A stretch of DNA of 40,318 nucleotides from a virus. The position numbers and the translations under genes are program-made. The notes beneath the pieces are model-generated. The model was not told where the DNA came from, ran no database searches, and saw nothing but the letters and a program-made list of their open reading frames with translations. The DNA lies in IMG/VR virus record IMGVR_UViG_3300047168_000266, positions 1-40,318 of that record. One strand, written 5' to 3'. Within the stretch, counting starts at the first letter, position 1; every line of letters begins with the position of its first letter. Positions 15,815-23,971 of this stretch are shown piece after piece.

Positions 15815-16863
15815 GCGCTAACCTTGCCGCCGTATTGCAAATTCGGCAGCGCCGCTGGGATAAACGGCACGCCGGTTGAAGGATCGGTTTCAAAAATATC
15901 GGCGTTGTTGAGATAAATCGAGCTCGTCATCGCCAGGCTCAGCCCACTTGCCAGCGTGCCGCCGGATTTAATCTCGGTGCAAAAACTCCGCGTCCCGCTG
16001 TCGTCTTTTTCGGTGATCGCGGAGGCCATCACCGCGTGCACAGCCGTCACATTGGCGGGGTAGGGGCCTTTATACAGGTCGATATTCCCCACCGTGCCGG
16101 AAACATTATAATCCGATCCATTTGGCGGCGCGTTTGCGGCGTTGAGATAATTGCTGGAAAGCCCGGTCGGCGTGAACTGGTCCGTATCGCCATTGCTGGT
16201 CGGTAGCGCGCCAAACACGCGGCTATCGCCAATCCAATTATTATTATAACTCCCAGTCGTATCCCACCAATGCTGGTGCTGCACATTCATGTTCATAGCG
16301 CCGGAGCCAGGTCCATACACATTCCACGAGGTCGTATCGACATAACCGCGGCTGCCATTTTGCGTATTCACGCCGGTCAGGCTGATCGAGGTATTCGGCA
16401 ACTGCACATACACAGCCCCAGACGTACCACTGCCGACGACGAATTTAACCTCCGCCCAGAATCGCGCCCCAATCGGGAACTGGCCTGGCGCGCTGGTGAA
16501 AATCGTGCCACTGGCGTTGCTGATCGAAACAGTACCGGTATATCCGTTAAATAAAACTGAGCAATGCGTCACGCCATTTACGAGGTCCAGCGCCGAGAGA
16601 TACGCTCCCCCACCGGAAATATTATTAACAAACAGCCGGAAGGACGTTCCCAGCGTGGTAAACGGTCCGCCAGGTAAGCTCCTTGTGGTGGCCGAAATCG
16701 GATTGCCCTGCGTCCCAGAAATCGACAAAAAATTATCGCCATACGCGCCGCCCGAGGAAATATAGCAGTTGGAATAAGGACCGCCAACCTGCAACAGCCG
16801 GCCATAGGTTACGTAGTCGTTATAGTTCCCAGACATGGTCCAGGACTCCATCCACCGCATCAT
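15811..16863 (-). CDS. Tail-associated structural protein, concanavalin-like
   Basis: Protein of 350 residues. It opens with M-R-W-M-E-S-W and then strand-rich sequence with many G, S, N and aromatic residues (G-G-A-Y-L-S-A-L-D-L, F-W-A-E-V-K-F-V-V-G-S-G), a layout like lectin/LamG-type phage proteins. It lies between the tape measure and the distal tail protein, an extra gene compared with RcGTA. Likely a surface or binding component of the tail; no enzyme motif is seen. Confidence 0.6.
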   Translation of the reverse strand: MMRWMESWTMSGNYNDYVTYGRLLQVGGPYSNCYISSGGAYGDNFLSISGTQGNPISATTRSLPGGPFTTLGTSFRLFVNNISGGGAYLSALDLVNGVTHCSVLFNGYTGTVSISNASGTIFTSAPGQFPIGARFWAEVKFVVGSGTSGAVYVQLPNTSISLTGVNTQNGSRGYVDTTSWNVYGPGSGAMNMNVQHQHWWDTTGSYNNNWIGDSRVFGALPTSNGDTDQFTPTGLSSNYLNAANAPPNGSDYNVSGTVGNIDLYKGPYPANVTAVHAVMASAITEKDDSGTRSFCTEIKSGGTLASGLSLAMTSSIYLNNADIFETDPSTGVPFIPAALPNLQYGGKVSA

Positions 16864-16865
16864 AG

Positions 16866-19418
16866 CTAATTTCCCCTTCGCATCGCGCGCGCCAGTGCGG
16901 GATAACCCTGCAAAGACCCACTGCGCACCGCGGTGTTCAGCATGCTCAGCAGGTCATTCACCTGCACGCCATTCGACCCGCCGTTCGCGGTGAGGTTAAA
17001 ATGATTGTTCACCGTGCTATCGCCCACCGAATTGTCGGTTGCCATATTGCCCCCATCAGCCAGCATCGAGGTTAGCGGCTGTGCGATGTAAGCCGGCAGT
17101 ACAGTTTCATTTTCATGCAGCTGCACCAAAGGGTTTTCGCCAGAGCCAATCGCGAGGCCGCCCGACGCGGACAGCACATCCATCGCCATCACCGCCGCAT
17201 ACGCCGCAGCACCCGCCGCCGGCGCCAGCACCGGTCCCACGAACGGCACTCCCGCCACCGCCGCATATGCGCCGGCGAATGCGGTATGTGCGGAATTCGC
17301 AATGCTGGCACTATTCGATGCTGCGTCAACCGCGCTGCCGGTCGCATCGGCTGACGCCTTCAGCGCCGCGCGCGTCGTGTTCCCCGCCGTGGCGGCCGCC
17401 GTCATGCCAAGCTCACTGCGCACCGCGCTTGCCAAAATCTGCAGTTCACCCACCGCAAAGGCCTCGACCTTCTTGGCCTCAGCATCGATAAACGCGAGCG
17501 CGATAGACTGCGCCGCTTTCGCCTCAGCCTGCTGCAGCGTCTGCGTGCCTTGCAGCACGCCATTCAGCGAACTATCAAACGCCTGCGTAATTGGCGCAAA
17601 AGCTTTCTGCCAAGCGGCGGACGTGGCATCCGCCGCCTTCTCTTGCTGCTCTTGTAGCGTTTTGGCATCCTCTATCTGCTGAGTCACGAGGTCGGTATTC
17701 AATTTTGCCATCTCAGCATTGTGCTCGGCGGTAAGCACTTCAATATCATCCAGCGCCTTGGCTTTTGCCGCCGTGCCGACAGGGGCAAGTTCTGCTTCCT
17801 GGTTCGCCTCGTTTAGTGCGGCCTGGTAGATCTGGTCTTGCGCCGAAATCTCATCCTGGATTTCCTGCGCTTTCGTCATCTTATGTCGCGCGACCTCGGC
17901 ATCCCACTGCGAGACCTGTTGGTTATAAGCGCTGTCTGCAATTTCCTTTTGCGCGTTGGCCGCGTCATTCTCAATCTGGGTCTGCTCTTCCTGCGCTTTT
18001 CGAGCCGCTTCGAGCGCCTTGCTGTCACTGCCCGGGGGCGCCAAATTAGGCGCTGCTACAGTCGGAACGACAGGTGACGGAATTGTCGGCAATGGGGTGG
18101 CAACGCCGGTCCTCAACGCGCTTAACACATGCAGGAAATTTTCGGTGTTTTGCTCCATACCGTGTACGGCATTTTCATAATCAGCCGCCATTGATGAGGC
18201 TGATTGCGAAACGACCTGCTCGGCTTCTCGGAAATCTCCCTCCATCGCCAAACCCAGCGCCCGGCTCATATTAATAAGGTCACCAAATTCCTGGCCAGTC
18301 ATGTATGCCACGTCGATGATGTCGTCGAAGATCGAGACAACGAGCTCAACGGTCCCAATAACGCCCTTCAGCGTAGCATCCAACGCACCCATCGCCGTCT
18401 CTTCTAAAACGGTTACGGCCTCATTTTTCCCCATACCTTCCATCACGGCGTCTAGCCCCGGTATGAGGTCATTGATGAGATTGTCGCGTAATCCCTCGAC
18501 GCTCAAGCTGGCTGTGTGCATCGCTTCCACAAACTGCTCATCCGACGCGACAGCAGCTTGGCTGAACGAAACGCCAAGCTGTTGCGCGCGCTGCGACGCG
18601 CCCTGTAAGCCATCCGTGCTCAGCTGATTCAAAAACGGGATCAAACTCGAACCTATCTTGGTACCAAACAAATCTCCAGCGTCCGCCGATTTAGCAGCTC
18701 CATCCGAGAAGCTCCCGAACTTTGAAGCGACTTCCTGCAACACATCACCGATTGGCAACAGTTGCCCCTGGGAATCATGCAGACTAATGCCAAGTTCATG
18801 AAATTGCTTCGCGGCCTCGCTTGCCGGGTTGGCAAGCGCCGTCTCCATATTTTTTGCAAGATTACGTAGGCCGCTGGAAAGCTGGTCCATATCAGTGTTG
18901 GTATTGATTGCGACCACACGGAGCCCAGAGACTTCCCGCGTTGAGAGGCCGGTTTTTTCAGAAAGCTGCCCGATGCTTTCCCCCAATTCAGCAACCGACT
19001 TAACGCTCTCAAAGGCTTGTTCCAGACCCAGCCCCGCAAGCGCCAGTTCTGATATCGCAGCATAGGCATCGGTAAATACAGCCAGTTTCGAGCGGATGCC
19101 CTCCGCGCTCTCGCCGATCGCGGAAATGCCTTTGGCGAATGTCCGAAATCCAGTCGCCACCTCCCCCGAATTTCCGGTTTGTTTCATTTCAGCGTTCAAA
19201 GCGACGAGCTCAGTTTTGACAATGGCTGCCTTCTGGGCTGCAGCATCGAGCTGCGGCGCCAAGGAGCCTTTCATTTCATCGCTGGCTTCGACGAATTGTG
19301 ACGCCAAGCTTTTAACAGTCGCGTTGACGTCGGCCAGTTCCGCCTTCGCCACGGCGGCCTTAGCTTGCAACGACGTGACGTCAGCCGAGATTTTGACGGT
19401 CAGAGCGCTATCAGTCAT
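16866..19418 (-). CDS. Tail tape measure protein
   Basis: Protein of 850 residues, the longest in the window. It is alanine-rich and mostly helical, with an N-terminal coiled coil (about 10-80), a lambda-H-type middle (L-S-E-K-T-G-L-S-T-R-E-V-S-G-L near 150), hydrophobic patches and a second long coiled region (about 465-610). The C-terminus has G-L-A-I-G-S-G-E-N-P-L-V-Q-L-H-E-N-E, typical of tape measure proteins. It sets tail length and passes into the cell at injection. Position next to the tail assembly chaperone supports the call. Confidence 0.93.
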   Translation of the reverse strand: MTDSALTVKISADVTSLQAKAAVAKAELADVNATVKSLASQFVEASDEMKGSLAPQLDAAAQKAAIVKTELVALNAEMKQTGNSGEVATGFRTFAKGISAIGESAEGIRSKLAVFTDAYAAISELALAGLGLEQAFESVKSVAELGESIGQLSEKTGLSTREVSGLRVVAINTNTDMDQLSSGLRNLAKNMETALANPASEAAKQFHELGISLHDSQGQLLPIGDVLQEVASKFGSFSDGAAKSADAGDLFGTKIGSSLIPFLNQLSTDGLQGASQRAQQLGVSFSQAAVASDEQFVEAMHTASLSVEGLRDNLINDLIPGLDAVMEGMGKNEAVTVLEETAMGALDATLKGVIGTVELVVSIFDDIIDVAYMTGQEFGDLINMSRALGLAMEGDFREAEQVVSQSASSMAADYENAVHGMEQNTENFLHVLSALRTGVATPLPTIPSPVVPTVAAPNLAPPGSDSKALEAARKAQEEQTQIENDAANAQKEIADSAYNQQVSQWDAEVARHKMTKAQEIQDEISAQDQIYQAALNEANQEAELAPVGTAAKAKALDDIEVLTAEHNAEMAKLNTDLVTQQIEDAKTLQEQQEKAADATSAAWQKAFAPITQAFDSSLNGVLQGTQTLQQAEAKAAQSIALAFIDAEAKKVEAFAVGELQILASAVRSELGMTAAATAGNTTRAALKASADATGSAVDAASNSASIANSAHTAFAGAYAAVAGVPFVGPVLAPAAGAAAYAAVMAMDVLSASGGLAIGSGENPLVQLHENETVLPAYIAQPLTSMLADGGNMATDNSVGDSTVNNHFNLTANGGSNGVQVNDLLSMLNTAVRSGSLQGYPALARAMRRGN

Positions 19419-19455
19419 TATAATCTACTTTCGGGTCACAATGTGAGGAATGGTC

Positions 19456-19782
19456 ATGGGTTTTCGGTTTCGCAGAACCGTCCGTCTGCTGCCCGGCGTG
19501 AGGGTAAACCTCAGCAAATCGGGCGCGAGCCTGTCGGTGGGGCAGCGTGGCGCCACGGTGAATCTTGGGCAAAAAGGGGTTCATACGAACGTCGGTATTC
19601 CTGGCACCGGCATTTCCTACCGGTCCGGCAACCTCGCCCACGACCGCGAACGACCGCTCTCCGACCCGCCACCTTCGCAACCCAAAACGAAAATCAGCAT
19701 CATCCGTGTCATACTAATCGCATTTTTAGGTTTTACGGTGCTCATGGGCGTCATTAGTGCCCTGCAAAACGGCGCTCACTAG
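19456..19782 (+). CDS. DUF4236 family protein (moron in tail operon)
   Basis: Protein of 108 residues from ATG 19456, with GAGGA six bases upstream; an ATG six bases earlier is less well placed. The DUF4236 signature is complete: G-F-R-F-R-R, V-N-L-S-K-S-G-A-S-L-S-V-G, G-A-T-V-N-L-G, and V-G-I-P-G-T-G-I-S-Y, followed by a proline/basic linker and one membrane helix (about 85-105). The gene is read opposite to the tail operon, between tape measure and tail chaperone, and ends in a hairpin. That is the pattern of a moron, an independently expressed cargo gene. The function of the family is unknown. Confidence 0.85.
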   Translation: MGFRFRRTVRLLPGVRVNLSKSGASLSVGQRGATVNLGQKGVHTNVGIPGTGISYRSGNLAHDRERPLSDPPPSQPKTKISIIRVILIAFLGFTVLMGVISALQNGAH

Positions 19783-19790
19783 CGTCACGT

Positions 19791-19815
19791 GCGGGAACGC
19801 CGTTCCCGCAATTTT
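19791..19815 (+). terminator. Hairpin after DUF4236 gene
   Basis: Arms gcgggaacg (19791-19799) and cgttcccgc (19801-19809) are perfect, then aatttt follows. It can end the plus-strand moron and may also affect the minus-strand tail transcript. The same core palindrome recurs at 25225 and 31834. Confidence 0.65.
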
Positions 19816-19861
19816 AACATCAGGGCGGCGGAGATCTGCCGCTATTGCGGCTTCGCCTTCA

Positions 19862-20391
19862 CTACCGCCGCCGCTGAGATTTAAGCCAGATAGCCAGCGT
19901 GACCTGCGCCGGCGGCGACTTCGACCAAAGTTCTTTCAGCGCCTTGAAATGCTCCCAGGTCATCTCGCTGATCTGGGACTCGGTGAAGCAGAGCGCAGTG
20001 GTCAGTTCCGCGTAGATTTGCGTCCAGTTTAGTTCTGAGAGGTGGACGCCACCCCGTTGGCTTCCCCCGGCGCGTCGGTCTCTCCTGGCTCAGGCAGCGC
20101 CTTATACGCGCCGATCGCCCGGCCGATCTCGCTCTGCGCCGCCCCCAGCTGCTGGCGGGTCACGCCGGCCAGGTTCAGGAAATCCTCATACTTTCCCTGA
20201 TACCCGCCGCTCTGAAGGCCGATGTGCACAATGGTGGTGGTCGCCTGGGCCTGCGCCGGCGTTTCCATGCCGGCGATGAATTTATCATCAGCCTGATTGA
20301 ACAGCGGCGCCAGCCGCTGCACCTGGCCGATGGTGAAGTCGCCGAGCGGATATTCCTTCTCACCCAGCGTAACGATACGCAGCTTACTCAA
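19862..20391 (-). CDS. Tail assembly chaperone, long form by -1 ribosomal frameshift (gpGT-like)
   Basis: After the short chaperone frame stops at 20029, the -1 frame continues to TAG at 19862-19864 and encodes a protein-like sequence (L-N-W-T-Q-I-Y-A-E-L-T-T, then M-T-W-E-H-F-K-A-L-K-E-L-W, ending K-S-Q-R-R-R). This frame has no ATG, GTG or TTG before the conserved part. It is open upstream only as far as a TGA near 20090, so the shift must occur between there and 20029. A five-G run (minus strand, CCGGGGGAAG, about 20061-20070) is the best slip site. Lambda gpG/gpGT and most siphoviruses use the same arrangement just before the tape measure gene. Confidence 0.75.
20029..20391 (-). CDS. Tail assembly chaperone, short form (gpG-like)
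   Basis: Protein of 120 residues. The start is TTG at 20391, overlapping the major tail protein stop (TTGA), with GGGAG upstream and no usable ATG nearby. The fold looks helical (F-T-I-G-Q-V-Q-R-L-A-P-L-F), ending in a flexible acidic tail (E-P-G-E-T-D-A-P-G-E). It lies between the major tail protein and the tape measure, where the chaperone that coats the tape measure is encoded. A frameshifted long form is described separately. Confidence 0.75.
   Translation of the reverse strand: MSKLRIVTLGEKEYPLGDFTIGQVQRLAPLFNQADDKFIAGMETPAQAQATTTIVHIGLQSGGYQGKYEDFLNLAGVTRQQLGAAQSEIGRAIGAYKALPEPGETDAPGEANGVASTSQN
20061..20070 (-). promoter_or_regulatory. Candidate -1 slippery sequence
   Basis: On the minus strand the zero frame reads CCG GGG GAA. 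The five-G run lets a Gly-tRNA re-pair one base back. It sits in the only window open in both frames and upstream of the zero-frame stop. It is not the lambda heptamer GGGAAAG, so slip efficiency is uncertain. Confidence 0.5.
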
Positions 20392-21362
20392 GAGTCAGCT
20401 CCCATGGTGAAGACGCGGTTCATGAAATCGGCGGCGGCAGAGAAATCGCTCTCAGGAATGTTCCAATCCTCGTTTTTGAAATCGAGGCTGAATTTGCTGA
20501 TGCCAGCATTCCAGAGCGTCAGGCCAAATGGCTGGCCGGCGTAATTCGGATTATTCATGAACCCGGCATTGCTCAGCACCATTTTGAACGTCGGCCGGGG
20601 GCCCATCTGCTGCGCGTAATAGGTAAAGCTCGAGCCGACGGTGGACTTCGTGTACTCGTAACTGATGGAAACCTGGTTGCCCGCATCCGCAGCCGCGAAG
20701 GTGTAAACGCCTTTGGAAACGGAATATTGGCCGGTGGTTGGGGCGGAAACCACGGGCGTCAGCTGCACACCCGTGTTGACGTTAATCACACCCAGGTCGT
20801 CCACAAAAGTGGCGGCGTTTACCACGGAGATTGAGGGTCCAAACACGATCTGCGAGCCGCTGGAGATAGCGGCGGTGATCGGATTGCTCAACGTCACGCT
20901 GGTGTTGGCAACGATGGACTGCACAACGGTGCCGGCCGCGATGTTTGCGTTGCTCACCGTCTGGCCAACAACAACGCCGGCGGTGGAGGTAAACGGCAAC
21001 ACCGAGCCGGAGGCGGTGGCAGCGCTGGTCGGCAACGTCACGGACGCCGGAATGCTCAAACCGGTCGGCAGACCTTCGTTGTCGACCGCGATCGTGAGCC
21101 CCTGCGCCGGGGTGGTGCCGAAAATGACAGAGCTGATATCAGCCATACGCAGCTTCGCGTTTTTAACCTTGCCCGAGACCTTCAACCCGCCGCGGGCAAT
21201 GGCAGCCGCAGCATCGCGCGACCCCTGCAAAACCTTTTCGGACCAGTCGAAATCGACTGATGTTTCCTGGATCGTGCCAACCTGCACCGGCTGCGGCGCG
21301 ACAATGCCATAGGGCAGCATGTAGAGCCGGCCGGCGCCGAAGGAATATTGTTCGAGGGCCAT
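20388..21362 (-). CDS. Major tail (tube) protein
   Basis: Protein of 324 residues. N-terminal G-A-G-R-L-Y-M-L-P-Y-G followed by V-Q-V-G-T-I-Q-E-T-S-V-D-F-D-W and the K-V-S-G-K-V-K-N-A-K-L strand is typical of siphovirus tube subunits. The C-terminal part (M-N-N-P-N-Y-A-G-Q-P-F-G-L-T-L-W) completes the fold. Residues about 106-176 are an inserted beta module resembling one in the head-tail connector. It polymerises into the tail tube, and its position before the tail chaperone fits. Confidence 0.82.
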   Translation of the reverse strand: MALEQYSFGAGRLYMLPYGIVAPQPVQVGTIQETSVDFDWSEKVLQGSRDAAAAIARGGLKVSGKVKNAKLRMADISSVIFGTTPAQGLTIAVDNEGLPTGLSIPASVTLPTSAATASGSVLPFTSTAGVVVGQTVSNANIAAGTVVQSIVANTSVTLSNPITAAISSGSQIVFGPSISVVNAATFVDDLGVINVNTGVQLTPVVSAPTTGQYSVSKGVYTFAAADAGNQVSISYEYTKSTVGSSFTYYAQQMGPRPTFKMVLSNAGFMNNPNYAGQPFGLTLWNAGISKFSLDFKNEDWNIPESDFSAAADFMNRVFTMGADS

Positions 21363-21384
21363 ACGAGTTTCCTTTGTGTGTGGG

Positions 21385-21636
21385 TTACAGCTGCGCCGCG
21401 ATGGCGGCGATCAACGCGGCCGATCCGGCCTCAACCTGGGCAAACGCCTGCGTGCTCATCCCGCGCAGGTACTGGTTTCGCCAGCTGGTATAGATGCCCG
21501 TGGCAACGTCAGCCTTTTGCGCCGATGTCATTGAGGCAGTTGAACGCTCAGCCTCCAGCGCCTGCTCCACCACCTGGGCGATCGACGCGGCTTCAGCTTG
21601 CGAACCGGACGCATCGGTTTCGATTGTTTGACTCAT
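21385..21636 (-). CDS. Hypothetical phage protein (83 aa)
   Basis: Eighty-three residues, alanine- and glutamine-rich and helical (A-S-I-A-Q-V-V-E-Q-A-L-E-A-E-R-S), with one R-N-Q-Y-L-R turn and a hydrophobic alanine-rich C-terminus. It lies between the tail terminator and the major tail protein. No signal or known domain; structural or assembly role possible. Confidence 0.6.
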   Translation of the reverse strand: MSQTIETDASGSQAEAASIAQVVEQALEAERSTASMTSAQKADVATGIYTSWRNQYLRGMSTQAFAQVEAGSAALIAAIAAQL

Positions 21637-21654
21637 GATGATCTCCGAAAAACT

Positions 21655-22113
21655 CTAAGAAATTGCGAGAACTTTAACCGGCACAACCGCCACGAGCTGG
21701 CCAGTATTCACGTCGTACCCTTTCTTCAACTGCCCCTCGATCCAGCAATGCTGAACCACAGGCGCGAGCCCGAGCGTTTGCACGTTCACAACCGGCCCGG
21801 GGGTGAGCACATCCTCGAGCGCCTTTATCAGCGGGTTTAGCACCGTGTGCGGACTCTCTTCCCCATTCGGGGCCCTGCAGTAAATGAACAGCTCGAATTC
21901 GAGCAGCACCTTCGCCCGCGTCCTTTGCGGGTCACGCGGTAGATAATCATCATCTGCCGGACACACGAACAGCGCCGGTTGGGCCACGACATCTTTCCAA
22001 TGCTTCAGGCGCTTTCCCGCGTAATTGAAAACCCCACCCGCAACAGTGGCAGCCCCCGCGGTCTTCGCCAACGCATACAGAGCGTCGAGGATAGCGTTCC
22101 GGTCCAGGCTCAT
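21655..22113 (-). CDS. Tail terminator / minor tail protein (gpU-like position)
   Basis: Protein of 152 residues. It shows the alpha-beta pattern of tail terminators: N-terminal helix (R-N-A-I-L-D-A-L-Y-A-L-A-K), strand P-A-L-F-V-C, then V-L-L-E-F-E-L-F-I-Y-C and a C-terminal V-V-P-V-K-V-L-A-I. It follows the HK97 gp10-like gene and precedes the major tail protein, the usual slot. Such proteins cap the tube and join it to the head. No cleavage or enzyme motif seen. Confidence 0.65.
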   Translation of the reverse strand: MSLDRNAILDALYALAKTAGAATVAGGVFNYAGKRLKHWKDVVAQPALFVCPADDDYLPRDPQRTRAKVLLEFELFIYCRAPNGEESPHTVLNPLIKALEDVLTPGPVVNVQTLGLAPVVQHCWIEGQLKKGYDVNTGQLVAVVPVKVLAIS

Positions 22114-22595
22114 GCGGTTGTCGCCGCGTCGACAGCGTCCTTCATCTGCTTGATGATATCGTCCTGAATCTCATGCAGCGGGCCGCGCAGATATTCCCGC
22201 GCGTCGATATTCACGTGCCGGTCATAGGCCCCCTGCACCACATCCATAGGCTCGACGATCTTCGAGAACAAATGCCCCAACTTCATATGGTGCGCATGCA
22301 CATGCGCCGTGCCATGCGCGCCATATTCTTCAGCCCCGGCCTTGGCATAATCTTTCGATGTGCCGCCGGACACCGATACGCTGCCCGTAATCCGGTCGGA
22401 ATAGGTGACCACGCGCGCATGAATTTCGCTCGCCAGCCGGCCGGTGCGCTTGGGCGTGTTCGCGACAATCTGCTCTTGCAACCGCCCGGTTTGTTCTGTG
22501 ATCACGTCGAATAGATTTTTATACGCCTCCTTGGGAAACGTATCGAATTTGAGCCCGACATTTCGATCGGTCACCAACTCAATGCCGATATCCAT
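22110..22595 (-). CDS. HK97 gp10-like tail completion protein
   Basis: Protein of 161 residues with the hallmark T-P-K-R-T-G-R-L-A-S-E-I (about 46-57) of HK97 gp10-type head-tail joining proteins. Histidines cluster in G-T-A-H-V-H-A-H-H-M-K (about 97-107). Linked to both neighbours by overlaps (TGATG upstream, ATGA downstream). It helps complete the tail or head-tail joint. Confidence 0.8.
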   Translation of the reverse strand: MDIGIELVTDRNVGLKFDTFPKEAYKNLFDVITEQTGRLQEQIVANTPKRTGRLASEIHARVVTYSDRITGSVSVSGGTSKDYAKAGAEEYGAHGTAHVHAHHMKLGHLFSKIVEPMDVVQGAYDRHVNIDAREYLRGPLHEIQDDIIKQMKDAVDAATTA

Positions 22596-23488
22596 CAGCG
22601 CGCCACCGGCACACGGTAGGCATCTAAAATTTCACGAATATCCGGCGTGAAATTCCCATCCTTCCCGCTATCGATCCAGTAGCGCGTGGTACCTGCGGCC
22701 GAGCCGCCGGTCTCCATGATGGAGGGATCACGGTTCCGGTTCCAATATGATTTCGAAATCAGCCGCATGCAGGCATCAACCAGATCATCCGGCACGCTGG
22801 CATAGCCGGCCTGGTACACCACCTCGGTCGGGACGGGGTCCCAGCACGAGAGATAGCCATTCCAGGAGTTCATCCGCAACAGCTGGCCGGGCTCATTCTT
22901 CACGGTGAAATCCGTGTCACTGACCAACAGGCAAGGCGTATTCAAAATTTTGAACACGTTCACCGATGTCACAGACACAATCGGCCAGCGGCTCAGCTGC
23001 AAAGGTTGCAGGCCGCCCGGCACCTGGGACGGAAAGGCATCCAGTTGCGGGTAGATCATCTCGGTAAGGGTCTCAACGGCGAATACCCGCGCGCAGTATT
23101 TTTGGATCGCGGCCGAGGCTTGTGAAATCACCCCCGAGAGAAAGGCATCGAGCATGACGTCATTTCCGAACGTGATCACGCTGCCGGCGGGCACATCGCC
23201 CTGAACAGGCTGGCTCAACGTCACCGTCGTCGGGGTAACGCCGGCCACAACCGTGCCCGGGGCGATATTGGGGCCAGCCACGGACATCGGCGAGCCATCG
23301 GTCGGCGAAGTCCCCTGAATTCCGCCTGTGGCCAAAAACGGCAGGATTTGACCAGATGCCGTATCTGCACTGGTGGCGTATGGCGTGCCGCTTGGCAGGC
23401 CGAATTGCGCTTTCACCTGCGCAAGCGTCACGAGGTCGTAGCTCGAGGCTGCCTCGGTTACGGTTACAACAACTTGTAGGTCCTTCAT
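22595..23488 (-). CDS. Head-tail connector / adaptor protein with inserted module
   Basis: Protein of 297 residues. The start S-Y-D-L-V-T-L-A-Q-V-K-A-Q-F-G (about 16-30) and the late pattern Y-Q-A-G-Y-A-S-V-P-D-D-L-V-D-A-C match phage gp6-like connector proteins, normally under 220 residues. Residues about 42-109 are an extra beta module (G-Q-I-L-P-F ... N-I-A-P-G-T-V-V-A-G-V ... T-V-T-L-S-Q-P) like that in the major tail protein. It forms a ring below the portal. Confidence 0.78.
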   Translation of the reverse strand: MKDLQVVVTVTEAASSYDLVTLAQVKAQFGLPSGTPYATSADTASGQILPFLATGGIQGTSPTDGSPMSVAGPNIAPGTVVAGVTPTTVTLSQPVQGDVPAGSVITFGNDVMLDAFLSGVISQASAAIQKYCARVFAVETLTEMIYPQLDAFPSQVPGGLQPLQLSRWPIVSVTSVNVFKILNTPCLLVSDTDFTVKNEPGQLLRMNSWNGYLSCWDPVPTEVVYQAGYASVPDDLVDACMRLISKSYWNRNRDPSIMETGGSAAGTTRYWIDSGKDGNFTPDIREILDAYRVPVAR

Positions 23489-23507
23489 ATCGCCGCCCTG
23501 ATAACGG

Positions 23508-23774
23508 CTAGAGAAGCGCTACAAGATACGTGGCCGTGGTACCCGTCGCCATTACCTGCTTCACGCGCACGCGCAGCGTGGTGCCGGCCGGAACGGCCTT
23601 AAACGTCAGCGCCGCACCGTCGTTGGTAGCGATGAGCGTCACATCGCCAGCGCCACCCACATAAAGTCCCTTTGAATAGGTGGGAAGCACCGCCGAATCA
23701 CTCGGAACGATCGCGGCAAGATGCGAGGACGGCCCAAGCAGATCATCCTGCATGCCGCTATACGGATCGCTCAT
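23508..23774 (-). CDS. Small conserved phage structural protein (88 aa)
   Basis: Eighty-eight residues, beta-rich: Q-D-D-L-L-G-P-S-S-H-L-A, then S-K-G-L-Y-V-G-G-A-G-D-V-T-L-I-A and T-L-R-V-R-V-K-Q-V-M-A-T-G-T-T-A-T. I recognise this as a small conserved phage protein, always near head genes, possibly a decoration or spike-like component; its exact job is not known to me. Its ATG shares a base with the upstream stop. Confidence 0.65.
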   Translation of the reverse strand: MSDPYSGMQDDLLGPSSHLAAIVPSDSAVLPTYSKGLYVGGAGDVTLIATNDGAALTFKAVPAGTTLRVRVKQVMATGTTATYLVALL

Positions 23775-23971
23775 CAGCTGTGGCCCTTGGTTTTAAAGCG
23801 CCGCGCCGGCTCGGGCTGACGCTCGGCTGATTGTTCAGCCGCCTCCGGCCAAGGCCGGACATCCTTACAATCGCCATTGGCCTCCAGCCTGGCGGCCACA
23901 TCATCTTCCAGCACGGCAGTGCCGTTCGCTCGGAAGGGGCGCATATCGCGCGTCATCGTCACCATTTTCAT
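23774..23971 (-). CDS. Hypothetical small phage protein (65 aa)
   Basis: Sixty-five residues, polar, with a short N-terminal strand (M-K-M-V-T-M-T) and a charged proline-rich tail. It overlaps the glycosyltransferase stop by ATGA and the next gene by TGATG, so it is translationally coupled within the head module. No motif or fold can be assigned. Confidence 0.5.
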   Translation of the reverse strand: MKMVTMTRDMRPFRANGTAVLEDDVAARLEANGDCKDVRPWPEAAEQSAERQPEPARRFKTKGHS

